This document shows, one piece after another, positions 16,086 to 22,882 of a stretch of 49,477 nucleotides of DNA (positions are counted from its first letter, which is position 1; the number at the start of each line of letters is the position of its first letter). The DNA is taken from positions 1-49,477 of the forward strand of contig DATLYY010000070.1 of NCBI GenBank assembly GCA_035574275.1, given 5' to 3'. The notes under the pieces are model-generated. The model did not search any database and was not told the DNA's origin. It worked only from the letters and a program-made list of their open reading frames with translations. The translations under genes were made by a program, and so were the position numbers. Origin of the DNA: Verrucomicrobiia bacterium. GTDB taxonomy: Bacteria > Zixibacteria > MSB-5A5 > DSPP01.

Positions 16086-16525
16086 CCTTCAATCCTTTTT
16101 TTGTAGTGGCGAATCCCTGGCCGGGCAGGCTTCAGATTCGCCCCTGCGAACCGAAGGTTCGCTCCAACCGTTTCTCTTGTAGGGGCGGTTCGTGAACCGC
16201 CCCCTGTGAAATTGCCTCAGAATTTCTCCCTCTTCTTGTCATTCTGAGCGCAGCGAAGAATCTGGGCGGTGCGGGGCGGACGAATCACTAATCCCCAATC
16301 CCTGATCCCTGTCTTTACAGGGGTGGGGACATCCTTTCTTCTTTCATTTTCCGGTGGCGCCGATTGGTTTTCGTAATCGGCGCTCCCGGCGATTGAACTT
16401 TTGCAGGGGGACGGCGCGCCGTCCCCCTGCCGGGTATGTCTTCCTGCTCACCCGGCCGGCAGACCAGCCGGCGGGGGCGGCCCCTCCGCTGGCGCGGAAT
16501 CGGGCGGGGCCGGGAAAAGACATCC
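16086..16525. repeat. Repeat-filled gap downstream of capsid gene
   Basis: No gene is seen in these 440 bases. They contain a GTAGTGGCGAATC/GATTCGCC hairpin with an enlarged loop (16093-16136), a GTAGGGGCGGTTC hairpin (16172-16203), a CATTCTGAGCG element (16239-16265) with heptads AATCACT, AATCCCC, AATCCCT, GATCCCT (16283-16310), a hairpin CGCCGATT/AATCGGCG (16356-16383), and the 28-base perfect palindrome at 16403-16430. Confidence 0.8.
16403..16430. repeat. 28-base perfect palindrome
   Basis: GCAGGGGGACGGCG followed by its exact reverse complement. No T-run follows on either strand, so it is not a standard terminator. It lies ~100 bases beyond the stop of the capsid gene. Confidence 0.9.
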
Positions 16526-17623
16526 CTACCACGAAACGTCCAAAACCAGACTCGCTTCCTTGACGACCTTGGCATACGCCACCGCTTCCGAAACGACCGC
16601 CTCCTCCAGCCGCTGCTCGATGACCTTGTCAAACTCCACCATCAACGGTTGCGACACCGCCTCCTCGATGGCAAACCGGTTGTCCAGCCCGATGAGCAAA
16701 TCCGCCGGCGCATCATCCGACCGGATGAGCTTCGTGCCCAAAGGCGTCACCAGCTCCCCGGTCTTCTGGAAGCGGAACCCCACCATCGGGTCTTTGAATT
16801 CGGAAAGCGTCAGAACCGTTTTCAATTTGTCCTTCGCCACCACCAAGGTGTTCATCTCGAACGGATAAAACTCGTTCCAAAAGCTCACCAAATCGGTGTA
16901 AGCCAGCGTGCCGGTGACCGCCGTGTTGATGACCGTCGCCGGGTTTGAATTCCCGTCCCCGTTGATGATGGTGTTGACGAGCAAACCGATTTTATCCGCC
17001 GAAAGCCGGAACCCCACGTACCACAAGAGCACTTTGAACTGCGCCATCGACCGGTAGCGCAGGGCGCGATACGAAATCGCCAGCGCGAGTCCATACTCCG
17101 GCACGGTGATGGTATGCTGCTGCTCCGTGACCAGCATCTGCGGCACGGAAGCCCCCTCCCCGACCGGCTTGAGTGAAAGCTTGGTCTGCGCCGGGGATAC
17201 GTTGATGTAAAAAGGGGTGTAGCGGGACGCAAACACCGGCGTGGATGTCGCGACGAGCGTTTCGAGGCCGGGGCGCATCCGCTGGCCTGCCAGAATTTCC
17301 CGCCGGATGAACTCCGGCATCAAAACCGGCGCCGCGGCAAAAAACTCCTCCACCGTGGAAGCGTTCTTCCCTTCGGTTTTCAACCCCCGCACGACCAACT
17401 GTCGCTCAAAGGCGTCCAATGCCGAACCCAAAGGCGACGGGTCATACGGTTCGGTTTCAAGCAATTCCGAAAGCGTCATCCCCGAATTCTGTGCCTCCAG
17501 ATAGGTTTCGCGCGAAATCTCCAGTTGCGCCGCCCGCGTCAAATCCGCCGCCCCTTTCCTCGGTTTCTCCGCCAGCGCGAGCGACATCCAGCTCGGCTCT
17601 TCCAAAAGTTTTTCCAGTTCCAT
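16526..17623 (-). CDS. Phage major capsid protein, HK97-fold type
   Basis: The protein has 365 residues from ATG 17623 with GAAAGGA upstream. The order of features fits HK97-type coat proteins: a helical N-terminal arm (about 1-120), then FASRYTPFYINVS and LSLKPVGEGASVPQM, a TITVPEYGLALAISY strand, the long helix region with LVNTIINGDGNSNPATVIN, VTGTLAYTDLVSFWNEF, KDPMVGFRFQKTGELVTPLGTKLI, SDDAPADLLIGLDNRFAIEE and a C-terminal strand KEASLVLDVSW. The decoration gene lies ~355 bases upstream in transcription order and the protease gene further upstream, as in phage head modules. Known role: forms the icosahedral shell. A self-contained encapsulin is less likely because protease and decoration genes are present. 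Confidence 0.85.
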   Translation of the reverse strand: MELEKLLEEPSWMSLALAEKPRKGAADLTRAAQLEISRETYLEAQNSGMTLSELLETEPYDPSPLGSALDAFERQLVVRGLKTEGKNASTVEEFFAAAPVLMPEFIRREILAGQRMRPGLETLVATSTPVFASRYTPFYINVSPAQTKLSLKPVGEGASVPQMLVTEQQHTITVPEYGLALAISYRALRYRSMAQFKVLLWYVGFRLSADKIGLLVNTIINGDGNSNPATVINTAVTGTLAYTDLVSFWNEFYPFEMNTLVVAKDKLKTVLTLSEFKDPMVGFRFQKTGELVTPLGTKLIRSDDAPADLLIGLDNRFAIEEAVSQPLMVEFDKVIEQRLEEAVVSEAVAYAKVVKEASLVLDVSW

Positions 17624-17977
17624 TCTTTTCCTTTCTTATTTTTTCTCCCTTGTCAAAAAGACCCCCTTTTTCCTGTCCCCCTTACGAAGGGGGACAAACC
17701 TAAAGGGCTTGTCCCTTTGGGTCAGGGGGTTTTCTCTTTCAATCGTCAATCACTCAATCTTCTTCCCATCCGGCAGACAAATCTGAAACTTGTCCCCTCT
17801 CCTTCAGGAGAGGGTTAGGGAGAGGTTTCCCTGCAATCTTCAAACCCCGTCTTTCTGTCCCCCTGTATTTAAGGGGGACGAGGCCGACTTGTCCCGAGCA
17901 CGGTCGAGGGAAGGCCGGAGGGGGTGTTTCTCTCTTGTCCCCTCTCCTTTTAGGGGAGGGTTAGGGAGGGGTTGCTC
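17624..17977. repeat. Repeat-filled gap between decoration and capsid genes
   Basis: 354 bases without a gene. They hold a GTCCCCCTTACGAAGGGGGAC hairpin (17675-17730), two CCCCTCTCC/GGAGAGGG elements (17789-17826, 17937-17973) and a GTCCCCC...GGGGGACGAGGCC element (17857-17930) whose loop is interrupted by CTTGTCCCGAGCACGGTCGA. Confidence 0.8.
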
Positions 17978-18400
17978 CTAATTCAAAACCACCGTGCAGT
18001 CCGTCGTGCCGTTGACGGCGATGACCGTCCCCCGGGCAACGTTCCCTCCCGCCGGGTCATTCCCCGCCAAGGCCGGCGCCTGCTTGACGGTCCCGGAAGC
18101 CCCGCCCACGACCCGGTTCCCGACCGCCGGCGCCGGCGTCGCGAGGTTGAGATTGACGATTCCCCCAATCTGCACCGTCGCCACTCTTTTCCCGTTGTCC
18201 GCGTCCGTGAGCGATAAATCAACCAATTTTCCCAAAAGCACCGACCCGTCCGTGGCCGGCCCCACCGTGTATCCCGCGGTGATGGTGACCGCCTTGCCGA
18301 TGTCCGCATCTTTGAGGTCATCCACCCCGGCGGTCTGTTTGATTAAGAACGTGCCGAACACCGCCCCCAGTCCCTCCAGCGCCAAATCCCGTACTCCCAT
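17978..18400 (-). CDS. Capsid decoration-like protein
   Basis: The protein has 140 residues from ATG 18400 with GGAG four bases upstream. The chain is small, Gly/Ala/Val-rich and beta-dominated: DIGKAVTITAGYTVGPA, NGKRVATVQIGGIVNLNL, AVGNRVVGGASGTVKQA, GTVIAVNGTTDCTVVLN. This is the profile of DUF2190/head-decoration proteins encoded next to phage major capsid genes. The neighbourhood (protease before, capsid after) supports the call. Confidence 0.7.
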   Translation of the reverse strand: MGVRDLALEGLGAVFGTFLIKQTAGVDDLKDADIGKAVTITAGYTVGPATDGSVLLGKLVDLSLTDADNGKRVATVQIGGIVNLNLATPAPAVGNRVVGGASGTVKQAPALAGNDPAGGNVARGTVIAVNGTTDCTVVLN

Positions 18401-18438
18401 TTATTCTCCTTTCGTTTCGTTTCAATTTTTTGCATTTC

Positions 18439-18580
18439 CCGTAGGGGCGGTTCGTGAACCGCCCCCTCCTTCTTTCGTTTGCTGCTTCAACGTAGGGGCG
18501 AATCTCTGGATTCGCCCGGGTGAACCGAAAGGTTCACCCTCTTGTCCCCTCTCCTTTAGGAGAGGGTTGGGGAGAGGTTG
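18439..18580. repeat. Three consecutive hairpin repeats
   Basis: GTAGGGGCGGTTC/GAACCGCCCC (18439-18465); GTAGGGGCGAATC/GATTCGCCC followed by GGTGAACC/GGTTCACC (18491-18540); CCCCTCTCC/GGAGAGGG (18544-18577). The last two recur as a nearly identical ~85-base block at 19495-19583. Confidence 0.8.
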
Positions 18581-18873
18581 CTTTTCCCTGGCCCCTTGCT
18601 CAAAATTCGCTTGGGTAGCCCCGGAGCTCCCGCTCCGGGGACTTTAAACCGCACGTCCGCGCTTGGCTCCGCAGCCAAAGCCGCGTCTAACTTCTGTTTC
18701 AACTTTTTCTTGAGCTCAACGAGCTTTTCCGCCGAAAGATTTTCCACCTCGCCGGAAACCTCCGCCCCCTGCCCCGTGGTCAAAACAACCAGCGTGGCAT
18801 AAAGCCCCTTCACTTCTCGGATCAGCTCCGCCTTCAAAACGGAATGCTCCCTTTCGATTTGCTTTTCCGTCAT
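18556..18873 (-). CDS. Small helical protein, possible scaffold, with repeat-encoded C-terminus
   Basis: The protein has 105 residues. The ATG at 18873 overlaps the stop of the preceding gene (ATGA), so translation is coupled. The sequence is helical and charged (EREHSVLKAELIREVKGLYA, SAEKLVELKKKLKQKLDAAL), suitable for a scaffolding or assembly protein; no family is recognised. The last residues (NLSPTLS and the stop) are encoded by the CCCCTCTCC/GGAGAGGG dispersed repeat, so the original C-terminus may have been replaced. Confidence 0.6.
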   Translation of the reverse strand: MTEKQIEREHSVLKAELIREVKGLYATLVVLTTGQGAEVSGEVENLSAEKLVELKKKLKQKLDAALAAEPSADVRFKVPGAGAPGLPKRILSKGPGKSNLSPTLS

Positions 18874-19190
18874 CGTCTCTCCGAATTTTGCTCCAGCTTC
18901 GCCTCGATTTTGCCCAAGCGTTCCAGCATCTCGTCCCGCATCCGGTAAAAATCCTCCTTGGTCATGAACCGCTCCGCCAGTTGCACCTCGACTGCCGCTA
19001 CTTTCTTTTCCATTGAAACGACGGCCGCCCCGTCCGCCTTCCCCGCCAGCTCCAGCTTCAACCCGGAAACCGTGGTGTAATAGGCCGCCAAAATCCCGAA
19101 CGCCGTCATCCCGAACGAGAAGAGGAACTTCAAAAGCCCCTCCGCCGTCACCAAACTCAAAGGCCCGTTTGTTTTTCCTTTTTGCTTCAT
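18870..19190 (-). CDS. Membrane-anchored coiled-coil protein in capsid module
   Basis: The protein has 106 residues from ATG 19190 with AGGGAG close upstream. There is one predicted membrane helix (about residues 20-42, LLKFLFSFGMTAFGILAAYY) and then a long amphipathic helix (VSMEKKVAAVEVQLAERF to GKIEAKLEQ). This topology occurs in holin-like and phage accessory membrane proteins, but no specific family is assigned. It is coupled to the next gene by ATGA and preceded by a micro-ORF ending 10 bases upstream. Confidence 0.6.
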   Translation of the reverse strand: MKQKGKTNGPLSLVTAEGLLKFLFSFGMTAFGILAAYYTTVSGLKLELAGKADGAAVVSMEKKVAAVEVQLAERFMTKEDFYRMRDEMLERLGKIEAKLEQNSERR

Positions 19191-19199
19191 ACGCTCCCT

Positions 19200-19256
19200 T
19201 CACTTAAAGCCCCCTCCCGCCATTCCCTCCGATTTGATTGCGTTTTTGCCGTCCAT
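19200..19256 (-). CDS. Putative 18-residue leader peptide
   Basis: The frame reads MDGKNAIKSEGMAGGGFK and a stop, with AGAGGA four bases before ATG 19256. It ends 10 bases before the start of the membrane coiled-coil gene. The core KNAIKSEGMAGGG is repeated in the frame at 19375-19476, and a degenerate form is at 20368-20403. It may be a real short peptide, a translational leader or a decayed duplication. Confidence 0.35.
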   Translation of the reverse strand: MDGKNAIKSEGMAGGGFK

Positions 19257-19656
19257 CTTTTCCTCTGAATATTGCGTAGCGGAGGTCTTCAGACCTCCAT
19301 CCTTCCTTTTGTCATTCTGAGCAGAGCGAAGAATCTGGGCTGTGCCGGGCGGCCTAATCACTATTCACCAATCTCTAATCCCTGTCTCTATTGGGGGGTG
19401 ATTTTTCAGACCATCCCTCCACTATTGTCCCCCCTCCCGCCATTCCCTCCGATTTGATTGCGTTTTTGTTTTCCATATGAATTTGCCTTGAGCGTCGGGG
19501 CGAATCTTCAGATTCGCCCGGGTGAACCGAAAGGTTCACCCTCTTGTCCCCTCTCCTTTAGGAGAGGGTCAGAGAGAGGTTGCTTTCCCCGTTCCTTTTG
19601 TCCCCCTTGCCAAGGGGGACGAGGCCGTAAGGCCGGAGGGGGTGTCTTTTCCCCAT
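19257..19656. repeat. Repeat-rich gap between protease and membrane protein genes
   Basis: It contains a CATTCTGAGC element (19311-19336) with heptads AATCACT, ATTCACC, AATCTCT, AATCCCT (19356-19383), the second micro-ORF, a GTCGGGGCGAATC/GATTCGCCC hairpin with GGTGAACC/GGTTCACC (19495-19540), a CCCCTCTCC/GGAGAGGG element (19545-19580) and a GTCCCCC...GGGGGACGAGGCC element (19600-19647). Confidence 0.8.
19375..19476 (-). CDS. Putative 33-residue peptide sharing the KNAIKSEGMAGGG core
   Basis: It starts MENKNAIKSEGMAGGG and continues with an unrelated tail that runs into the heptad repeat. Only a weak Shine-Dalgarno precedes ATG 19476. About 40 bases are nearly identical to 19210-19250. It is probably a duplicated start of the same micro-gene. 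Confidence 0.25.
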   Translation of the reverse strand: MENKNAIKSEGMAGGGTIVEGWSEKSPPNRDRD

Positions 19657-20355
19657 CTACCGATAAATCCGAGGCAACCGTCTTCGACGACTCTGAACGG
19701 TTCTTCGTTCGACAACTTTCGTGGTAAAAACCTCCCCTTTTTGCGCCCCCATTGGAGCCGCAATCCCCGTCCCCGCCACCGCCCCGCGAAAAACGAGCGA
19801 CGCCTCCAAAAACTTGGAAACGTTCCGGTACCAGAAAAAAGCGGGCTTTAGTGAACCGTTCGGAACGGCATACCGCCGGAACGGAACATGCTCGCAGCTT
19901 CGGATGTTCCCCCCGCAGACCGAGCACTCCGGCGTCTCAAAGAGAAACGCCGCCGAAACTTCCTTATAGATGCCGCCGTCGATGTTTTTTGCCAAATTCT
20001 CCGCCCCGGCTGCCTCCGCCAGCCAGTAAAAATGCGCCGCGAGCCACGCCGCCCCGTTTCTTTCCACGATTTCCGCCGAAAAACTCCTTCCAATCGGCAA
20101 TTTTTGGTGATTATGCCCGACCAGAACGGGGGCGTCGATGACCAGCTCCGCCATTTTCAAAAGCTCTTTCCGGTCGAACCGGCCGCCGAACGAATTGATT
20201 TGGTCGGAAACCAAAAACATCTTCCGGATGAATACCTCCTTCCCTTCCAACGGTTTGTTGGGCTTTACTTTTTGGTTGATGAGCTCAACCAGTTCCGCTT
20301 CCGCGTTGCTTTCCGGCGCCAAAAGCGCCGTTTCGTTCTTCATTTCTGTTATCAT
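19657..20355 (-). CDS. Phage prohead (capsid maturation) protease-like protein
   Basis: The protein has 232 residues from ATG 20355 with AGAGAGGGA upstream; ATG 20343 is an alternative. The pattern fits the herpesvirus-fold prohead proteases: INSFGGRFDRKEL, LVGHNH (H81, H83), then GGIYKEVSAAFLFE, where S134 takes the place of the catalytic Ser, and a Cys/His cluster CSVCGGNIRSCEH (C144, C147, C154, H156) seen in several phage maturation proteases. Known role: cleaves scaffold and capsid arm during head maturation. It is the first recognisable gene of the minus-strand module; no portal or terminase gene lies upstream of it. The basic tail (RRRRLPRIYR) abuts a repeat. Confidence 0.78.
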   Translation of the reverse strand: MITEMKNETALLAPESNAEAELVELINQKVKPNKPLEGKEVFIRKMFLVSDQINSFGGRFDRKELLKMAELVIDAPVLVGHNHQKLPIGRSFSAEIVERNGAAWLAAHFYWLAEAAGAENLAKNIDGGIYKEVSAAFLFETPECSVCGGNIRSCEHVPFRRYAVPNGSLKPAFFWYRNVSKFLEASLVFRGAVAGTGIAAPMGAQKGEVFTTKVVERRTVQSRRRRLPRIYR

Positions 20356-20712
20356 GGTCCCTCTCTGCTAACGGCCCCCTTGCGCCCTTCCCTTCGATTT
20401 CATTGTGTTTTTGCTGCCCCTTTCTGTCCCCCTGTATTTTAAGGGGGACGAGGCCCGCAGGGCCGGAGGGGGTGTTTCTCTCTTGTCTCTCTCCTTTAGG
20501 AGAGGGACAACGAGAGGTTTCCGTGCAATCTGCAATCCCTCTGCTCAATGCCCCCGCCCGTTTTTCACTCCGTTCTTGTTCCGTTTTTGTTAAAAGGAAG
20601 TTGTAGGCGGCCGCTTCCTGGCCCGCATCCGGGCAAAAAAACTTTCCCGCCCCCTCTTTTTTCGGGAACCCGGCCCCCCTTCCCGGTTTATGAAGGAAAG
20701 GCATGCTGTAAC
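20356..20712. repeat. Gap with GTCCCCC and CCTCTCC repeats
   Basis: Nothing larger than a 11-residue frame (20368-20403, MKSKGRAQGGR) is credible. A GTCCCCC...GGGGGACGAGGCC element is at 20427-20476 and a CTCTCC/GGAGAGG element at 20484-20520. The divergent promoters of the protease gene and the small plus-strand gene must lie here, but no strong match is seen. Confidence 0.65.
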
Positions 20713-20747
20713 CGGTTTCCGCCGAAACCGCACGTCAAAGGAGGTGA
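20713..20747 (+). promoter_or_regulatory. Leader hairpin plus perfect Shine-Dalgarno
   Basis: CGGTTTC (20713-20719), loop CGCC, GAAACCG (20724-20730), then AAAGGAGGTGA (20737-20747), a full anti-SD match, five bases before ATG 20753. The same arrangement precedes the paralogue at 22227. Confidence 0.7.
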
Positions 20748-20752
20748 ATCGG

Positions 20753-21025
20753 ATGAAGGAAGAAAGACCCGCTCCGAACGCCGACCGTCTGGCCGAGCAG
20801 GGGATTATCCTTTGCAACTGGAACGACATTCACGAACCGGGAGTGTACGTGGATACCGAATACCCCCGCTATTTCCGTGTGAGCCGGGATGCGATTATCC
20901 CGGACGGCAGCCCGGTGATTCACGGCTCGGAATTCATCGTCGCCCGGATCTCGCCGGATGTCTCGCTGGAACTCGCCAAAATCCAGGATATGTGCGACGA
21001 TCACAACCTGCCGATTCCGGACTGA
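20753..21025 (+). CDS. Small conserved-type protein, paralogue 1
   Basis: The protein has 90 residues from ATG 20753; the ribosome-binding site rules out the in-frame ATG at 20690. It aligns end to end with the 94-residue protein at 22227-22511: W-x-x-I-x-E-x-GVYV, FR, AI, GSP, H, SPD, LE, I, C-x-D-x-N. It is acidic, soluble and without signal peptide or membrane segment. The family is not recognised. A perfect Shine-Dalgarno, a leader hairpin and a strong terminator immediately downstream suggest a well-expressed single-gene transcript. Confidence 0.75.
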   Translation: MKEERPAPNADRLAEQGIILCNWNDIHEPGVYVDTEYPRYFRVSRDAIIPDGSPVIHGSEFIVARISPDVSLELAKIQDMCDDHNLPIPD

Positions 21026-21052
21026 ACGATTCTAAAAAAGGGGACTTTAGCT

Positions 21053-21093
21053 AACCCCCGCTTCCGCCAAATTGGAAGCGGGGGTTTTGTTTT
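21053..21093 (+). terminator. Intrinsic terminator of small-protein gene
   Basis: AACCCCCGCTTCC (21053-21065) pairs with GGAAGCGGGGGTT (21074-21086), followed by TTGTTTT. Confidence 0.9.
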
Positions 21094-21274
21094 GGTTAAA
21101 AATTTCTTTTTTAATTGCCGCAATCAAGCCGCTCCGTTCCATTTTGTAAGCGCTTGTGTGCGAACGGGCTTCCGCCAAAAAAAACTCCGCAATGGACAGG
21201 ATTGTATAAGTAATCAGCGCGTACTTCCGAAGTGGTCTTGCGCACGGAGCGCAAGGCAAAACAAAGGAGGTAAC

Positions 21275-21808
21275 ATGAAACGGACCATGGTGGGGGGGTT
21301 GGTTTTGCTGCTGACCGCCGCCCTGGCCTCAAGCGGGTGCGGCGGGTACCACGGCACGAGCGTGGAAGCACGCTATTCCAGCGGCTATCACGACGCCGGT
21401 TGGTACTACCGGGACGGTTTGCGCCTGTATCGTTTGGGCTACTACGACCGCGCCATCGTGCAGTTCCGGTTGGCGATTGACCTGGAGCCGGACTACTGGC
21501 AGGCCCACTACTACCTCGGGGACTGCTACTACAACCTCGGGTATTACGACCGCGCCATCACTTACTACGACCGCGTGCTGGTGATTCACACAGACCCCGT
21601 CTGGGTCTCGAAGGTGAACTACAACATCGGCCTGGTGTACGAAAAAACCGGCAAGCCCGACCGCGCCGTCGAGCGCTACGACCGCGCCCTGAAGGTCAAG
21701 CCGGGCTACGGTCCGGCCAAACAGGCCAAAACCCGCTTGCTTAAAGCGAAGGTGAAGGATGCCGAAAAACGCGGCCGGTATCGGGATGGGAACAGAAGAA
21801 GGGACTGA
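21275..21808 (+). CDS. TPR lipoprotein
   Basis: The protein has 177 residues from ATG 21275 with AAAGGAGG five bases upstream. The lipobox is ASSGC (Cys at about residue 22), so the protein is exported and lipidated. Three tetratricopeptide repeats follow, with YYRDGLRLYRLGYYDRAIVQF, AHYYLGDCYYNLGYYDRAITYY and VNYNIGLVYEKTGKPDRAVERY, rich in Tyr. The tail is basic (KVKDAEKRGRYRDGNRRRD). Likely a periplasmic-face scaffold or assembly factor. It stands alone between terminators, between the two small paralogues. Confidence 0.88.
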   Translation: MKRTMVGGLVLLLTAALASSGCGGYHGTSVEARYSSGYHDAGWYYRDGLRLYRLGYYDRAIVQFRLAIDLEPDYWQAHYYLGDCYYNLGYYDRAITYYDRVLVIHTDPVWVSKVNYNIGLVYEKTGKPDRAVERYDRALKVKPGYGPAKQAKTRLLKAKVKDAEKRGRYRDGNRRRD

Positions 21809-22179
21809 AGCCCGGCAAGTCGGCTTCAAACCCCTGCACCACGACCGAAAGATGGCTGACGCGTTAATTCAGCAACCTGTACAAACCCCGCCGTTTGAGG
21901 CGGGGTTTTTGTTTCGCCGCGCCAATTTTGTGCCTTTGGAAATGGGGGGCGAACCAAAACCCGTTGATTTCGGTAATTTTTTAACTGGTTGAATTTCAAC
22001 CGCCGGGAAACAGAAAAACTCCTGAAAAATCGGTTTCATAACCCGTTGACAATCAAAAAAATCCTATTGTCCCCGTTTTATTATTCAAGAACGAAAAAAG
22101 TAAAGGAAAAAATTCGCGCCCGTGGGAACTTTTTGGCCGGAAAAAAATAAAATATTTTTTGGAAACAAGAAATAAAGGC
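21809..22179. other. AT-rich intergenic region after TPR gene
   Basis: Apart from the terminator at 21883-21914 no gene is seen. The right half is AT-rich, with TTGACAATC at 22045 and TTTTATTATTC at 22075, and is the likely promoter region of the 22227 gene; box spacing is not standard, so I do not call an exact promoter. Confidence 0.5.
21883..21914 (+). terminator. Intrinsic terminator of TPR gene
   Basis: AACCCCGCC (21884-21892), loop GTTTGA, GGCGGGGTT (21899-21907), followed by a T-rich run. Confidence 0.9.
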
Positions 22180-22220
22180 CGGTTTCACAACGAAACCGAG
22201 CCCGGCAGGAAAGGAGGTGA
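22180..22220 (+). promoter_or_regulatory. Leader hairpin plus perfect Shine-Dalgarno
   Basis: CGGTTTC (22180-22186), loop ACAAC, GAAACCG (22192-22198), then AAAGGAGGTGA (22210-22220) six bases before ATG 22227. The stem is identical to that at 20713-20730 while the loop and linker differ. Confidence 0.7.
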
Positions 22221-22226
22221 AAGTCA

Positions 22227-22511
22227 ATGTTCGAAAAAACGGCTGCGGTGGGAGTCGCTACCGCCGAAACCCTGGTGGGAGGAAATCTTCCTCGCTTGCG
22301 CTGGAGCCAAATAAAAGAACAGGGGGTTTACGTTAACCCGCGCACGGGCGAGGCCTTCCGTTTCTACGAGGGCGCCATTGTCAAAGGCGGCAGCCCCGGC
22401 ACCCATCAGTTGGGGGATCCCATCATATTTCAGGTCAGCCCCGACCCGGATGAACTCGAAATGAACATCCGCCGGATTTGTGCTGACAACAACATCAAAC
22501 TCACCCTCTAA
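22227..22511 (+). CDS. Small conserved-type protein, paralogue 2
   Basis: The protein has 94 residues with a Shine-Dalgarno fully complementary to 16S rRNA. Motifs shared with the 20753 protein: RWSQIKEQGVYV, FRFYEGAIVKGGSPGTH, FQVSPDPDELE, IRRICADNNI. No signal peptide or membrane helix is present; the fold is probably a small alpha/beta domain. Function unknown. A terminator follows at 22534-22565, so it is also monocistronic. Confidence 0.78.
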   Translation: MFEKTAAVGVATAETLVGGNLPRLRWSQIKEQGVYVNPRTGEAFRFYEGAIVKGGSPGTHQLGDPIIFQVSPDPDELEMNIRRICADNNIKLTL

Positions 22512-22533
22512 AACACGATGGGCTGTCCCCATC

Positions 22534-22565
22534 CCCCGGCTTTTCATCACAAGCCGGGGTTTTTT
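22534..22565 (+). terminator. Intrinsic terminator
   Basis: CCCCGGCTT (22534-22542), loop TTCATCAC, AAGCCGGGG (22551-22559), then six T. Confidence 0.9.
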
Positions 22566-22588
22566 ATCGGTTCCGAAGCATGTAAAAA

Positions 22589-22654
22589 CTAAAAAACAAC
22601 GCTTTTTTTCAGAAAAGCGGTCAAAACGGCGGCCAAAAGAATTGATTTTTTCAT
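22589..22654 (-). CDS. 21-residue hydrophobic peptide or truncated secretion signal
   Basis: ATG 22654 is preceded by GGGAGG four bases upstream and, ~135 bases further up, by a poly-G promoter (22789-22817) like those of the dockerin genes. The frame MKKSILLAAVLTAFLKK then ends within a few codons. It looks like the signal peptide of a lost secreted-protein gene, or a small membrane peptide. The rest of 22566-22788 holds no gene. Confidence 0.35.
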   Translation of the reverse strand: MKKSILLAAVLTAFLKKSVVF

Positions 22655-22788
22655 AACGCCTCCCGGTCGGGGGTCTGCTTTTGAAATGCGCGGTTTCCGA
22701 TTCTCCCCCGGCCCGCCCGTTGGACCCTTCCCCTCGAAAAGCCCACCCGGCTCCCCGGCTTGGTAAGAAACTCCTTTTGCCTGCCGGA

Positions 22789-22817
22789 AAGATGAACCCC
22801 CCCCCTTTCCTTGTCAA
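22789..22817 (-). promoter_or_regulatory. Promoter-like site with G9 spacer
   Basis: Minus strand TTGACA (22817-22812), spacer AGGAAA plus nine G plus TT, then CATCTT (22794-22789). It is the longest G run of the four such sites and stands before the 22654 micro-ORF. Confidence 0.45.
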
Positions 22818-22843
22818 GCGCCGGTGAATGAAAAATTTTTGGC

Positions 22844-22872
22844 TTGACGGGAAAATTGTCGTGCAAGTTATT
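22844..22872 (+). promoter_or_regulatory. Promoter of GT-C gene, near-leaderless
   Basis: TTGACG (22844-22849), 17 bases, GTTATT (22867-22872); the start codon follows 10 bases later and no Shine-Dalgarno is present. Confidence 0.65.
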
Positions 22873-22882
22873 GCGCTTCTCA

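Noticed and set aside
16403-16430. Perfect palindrome as terminator of the capsid gene
   Set aside because: No T-run follows on the minus strand and it lies ~100 bases beyond the stop; it is better described as a repeat-type palindrome.
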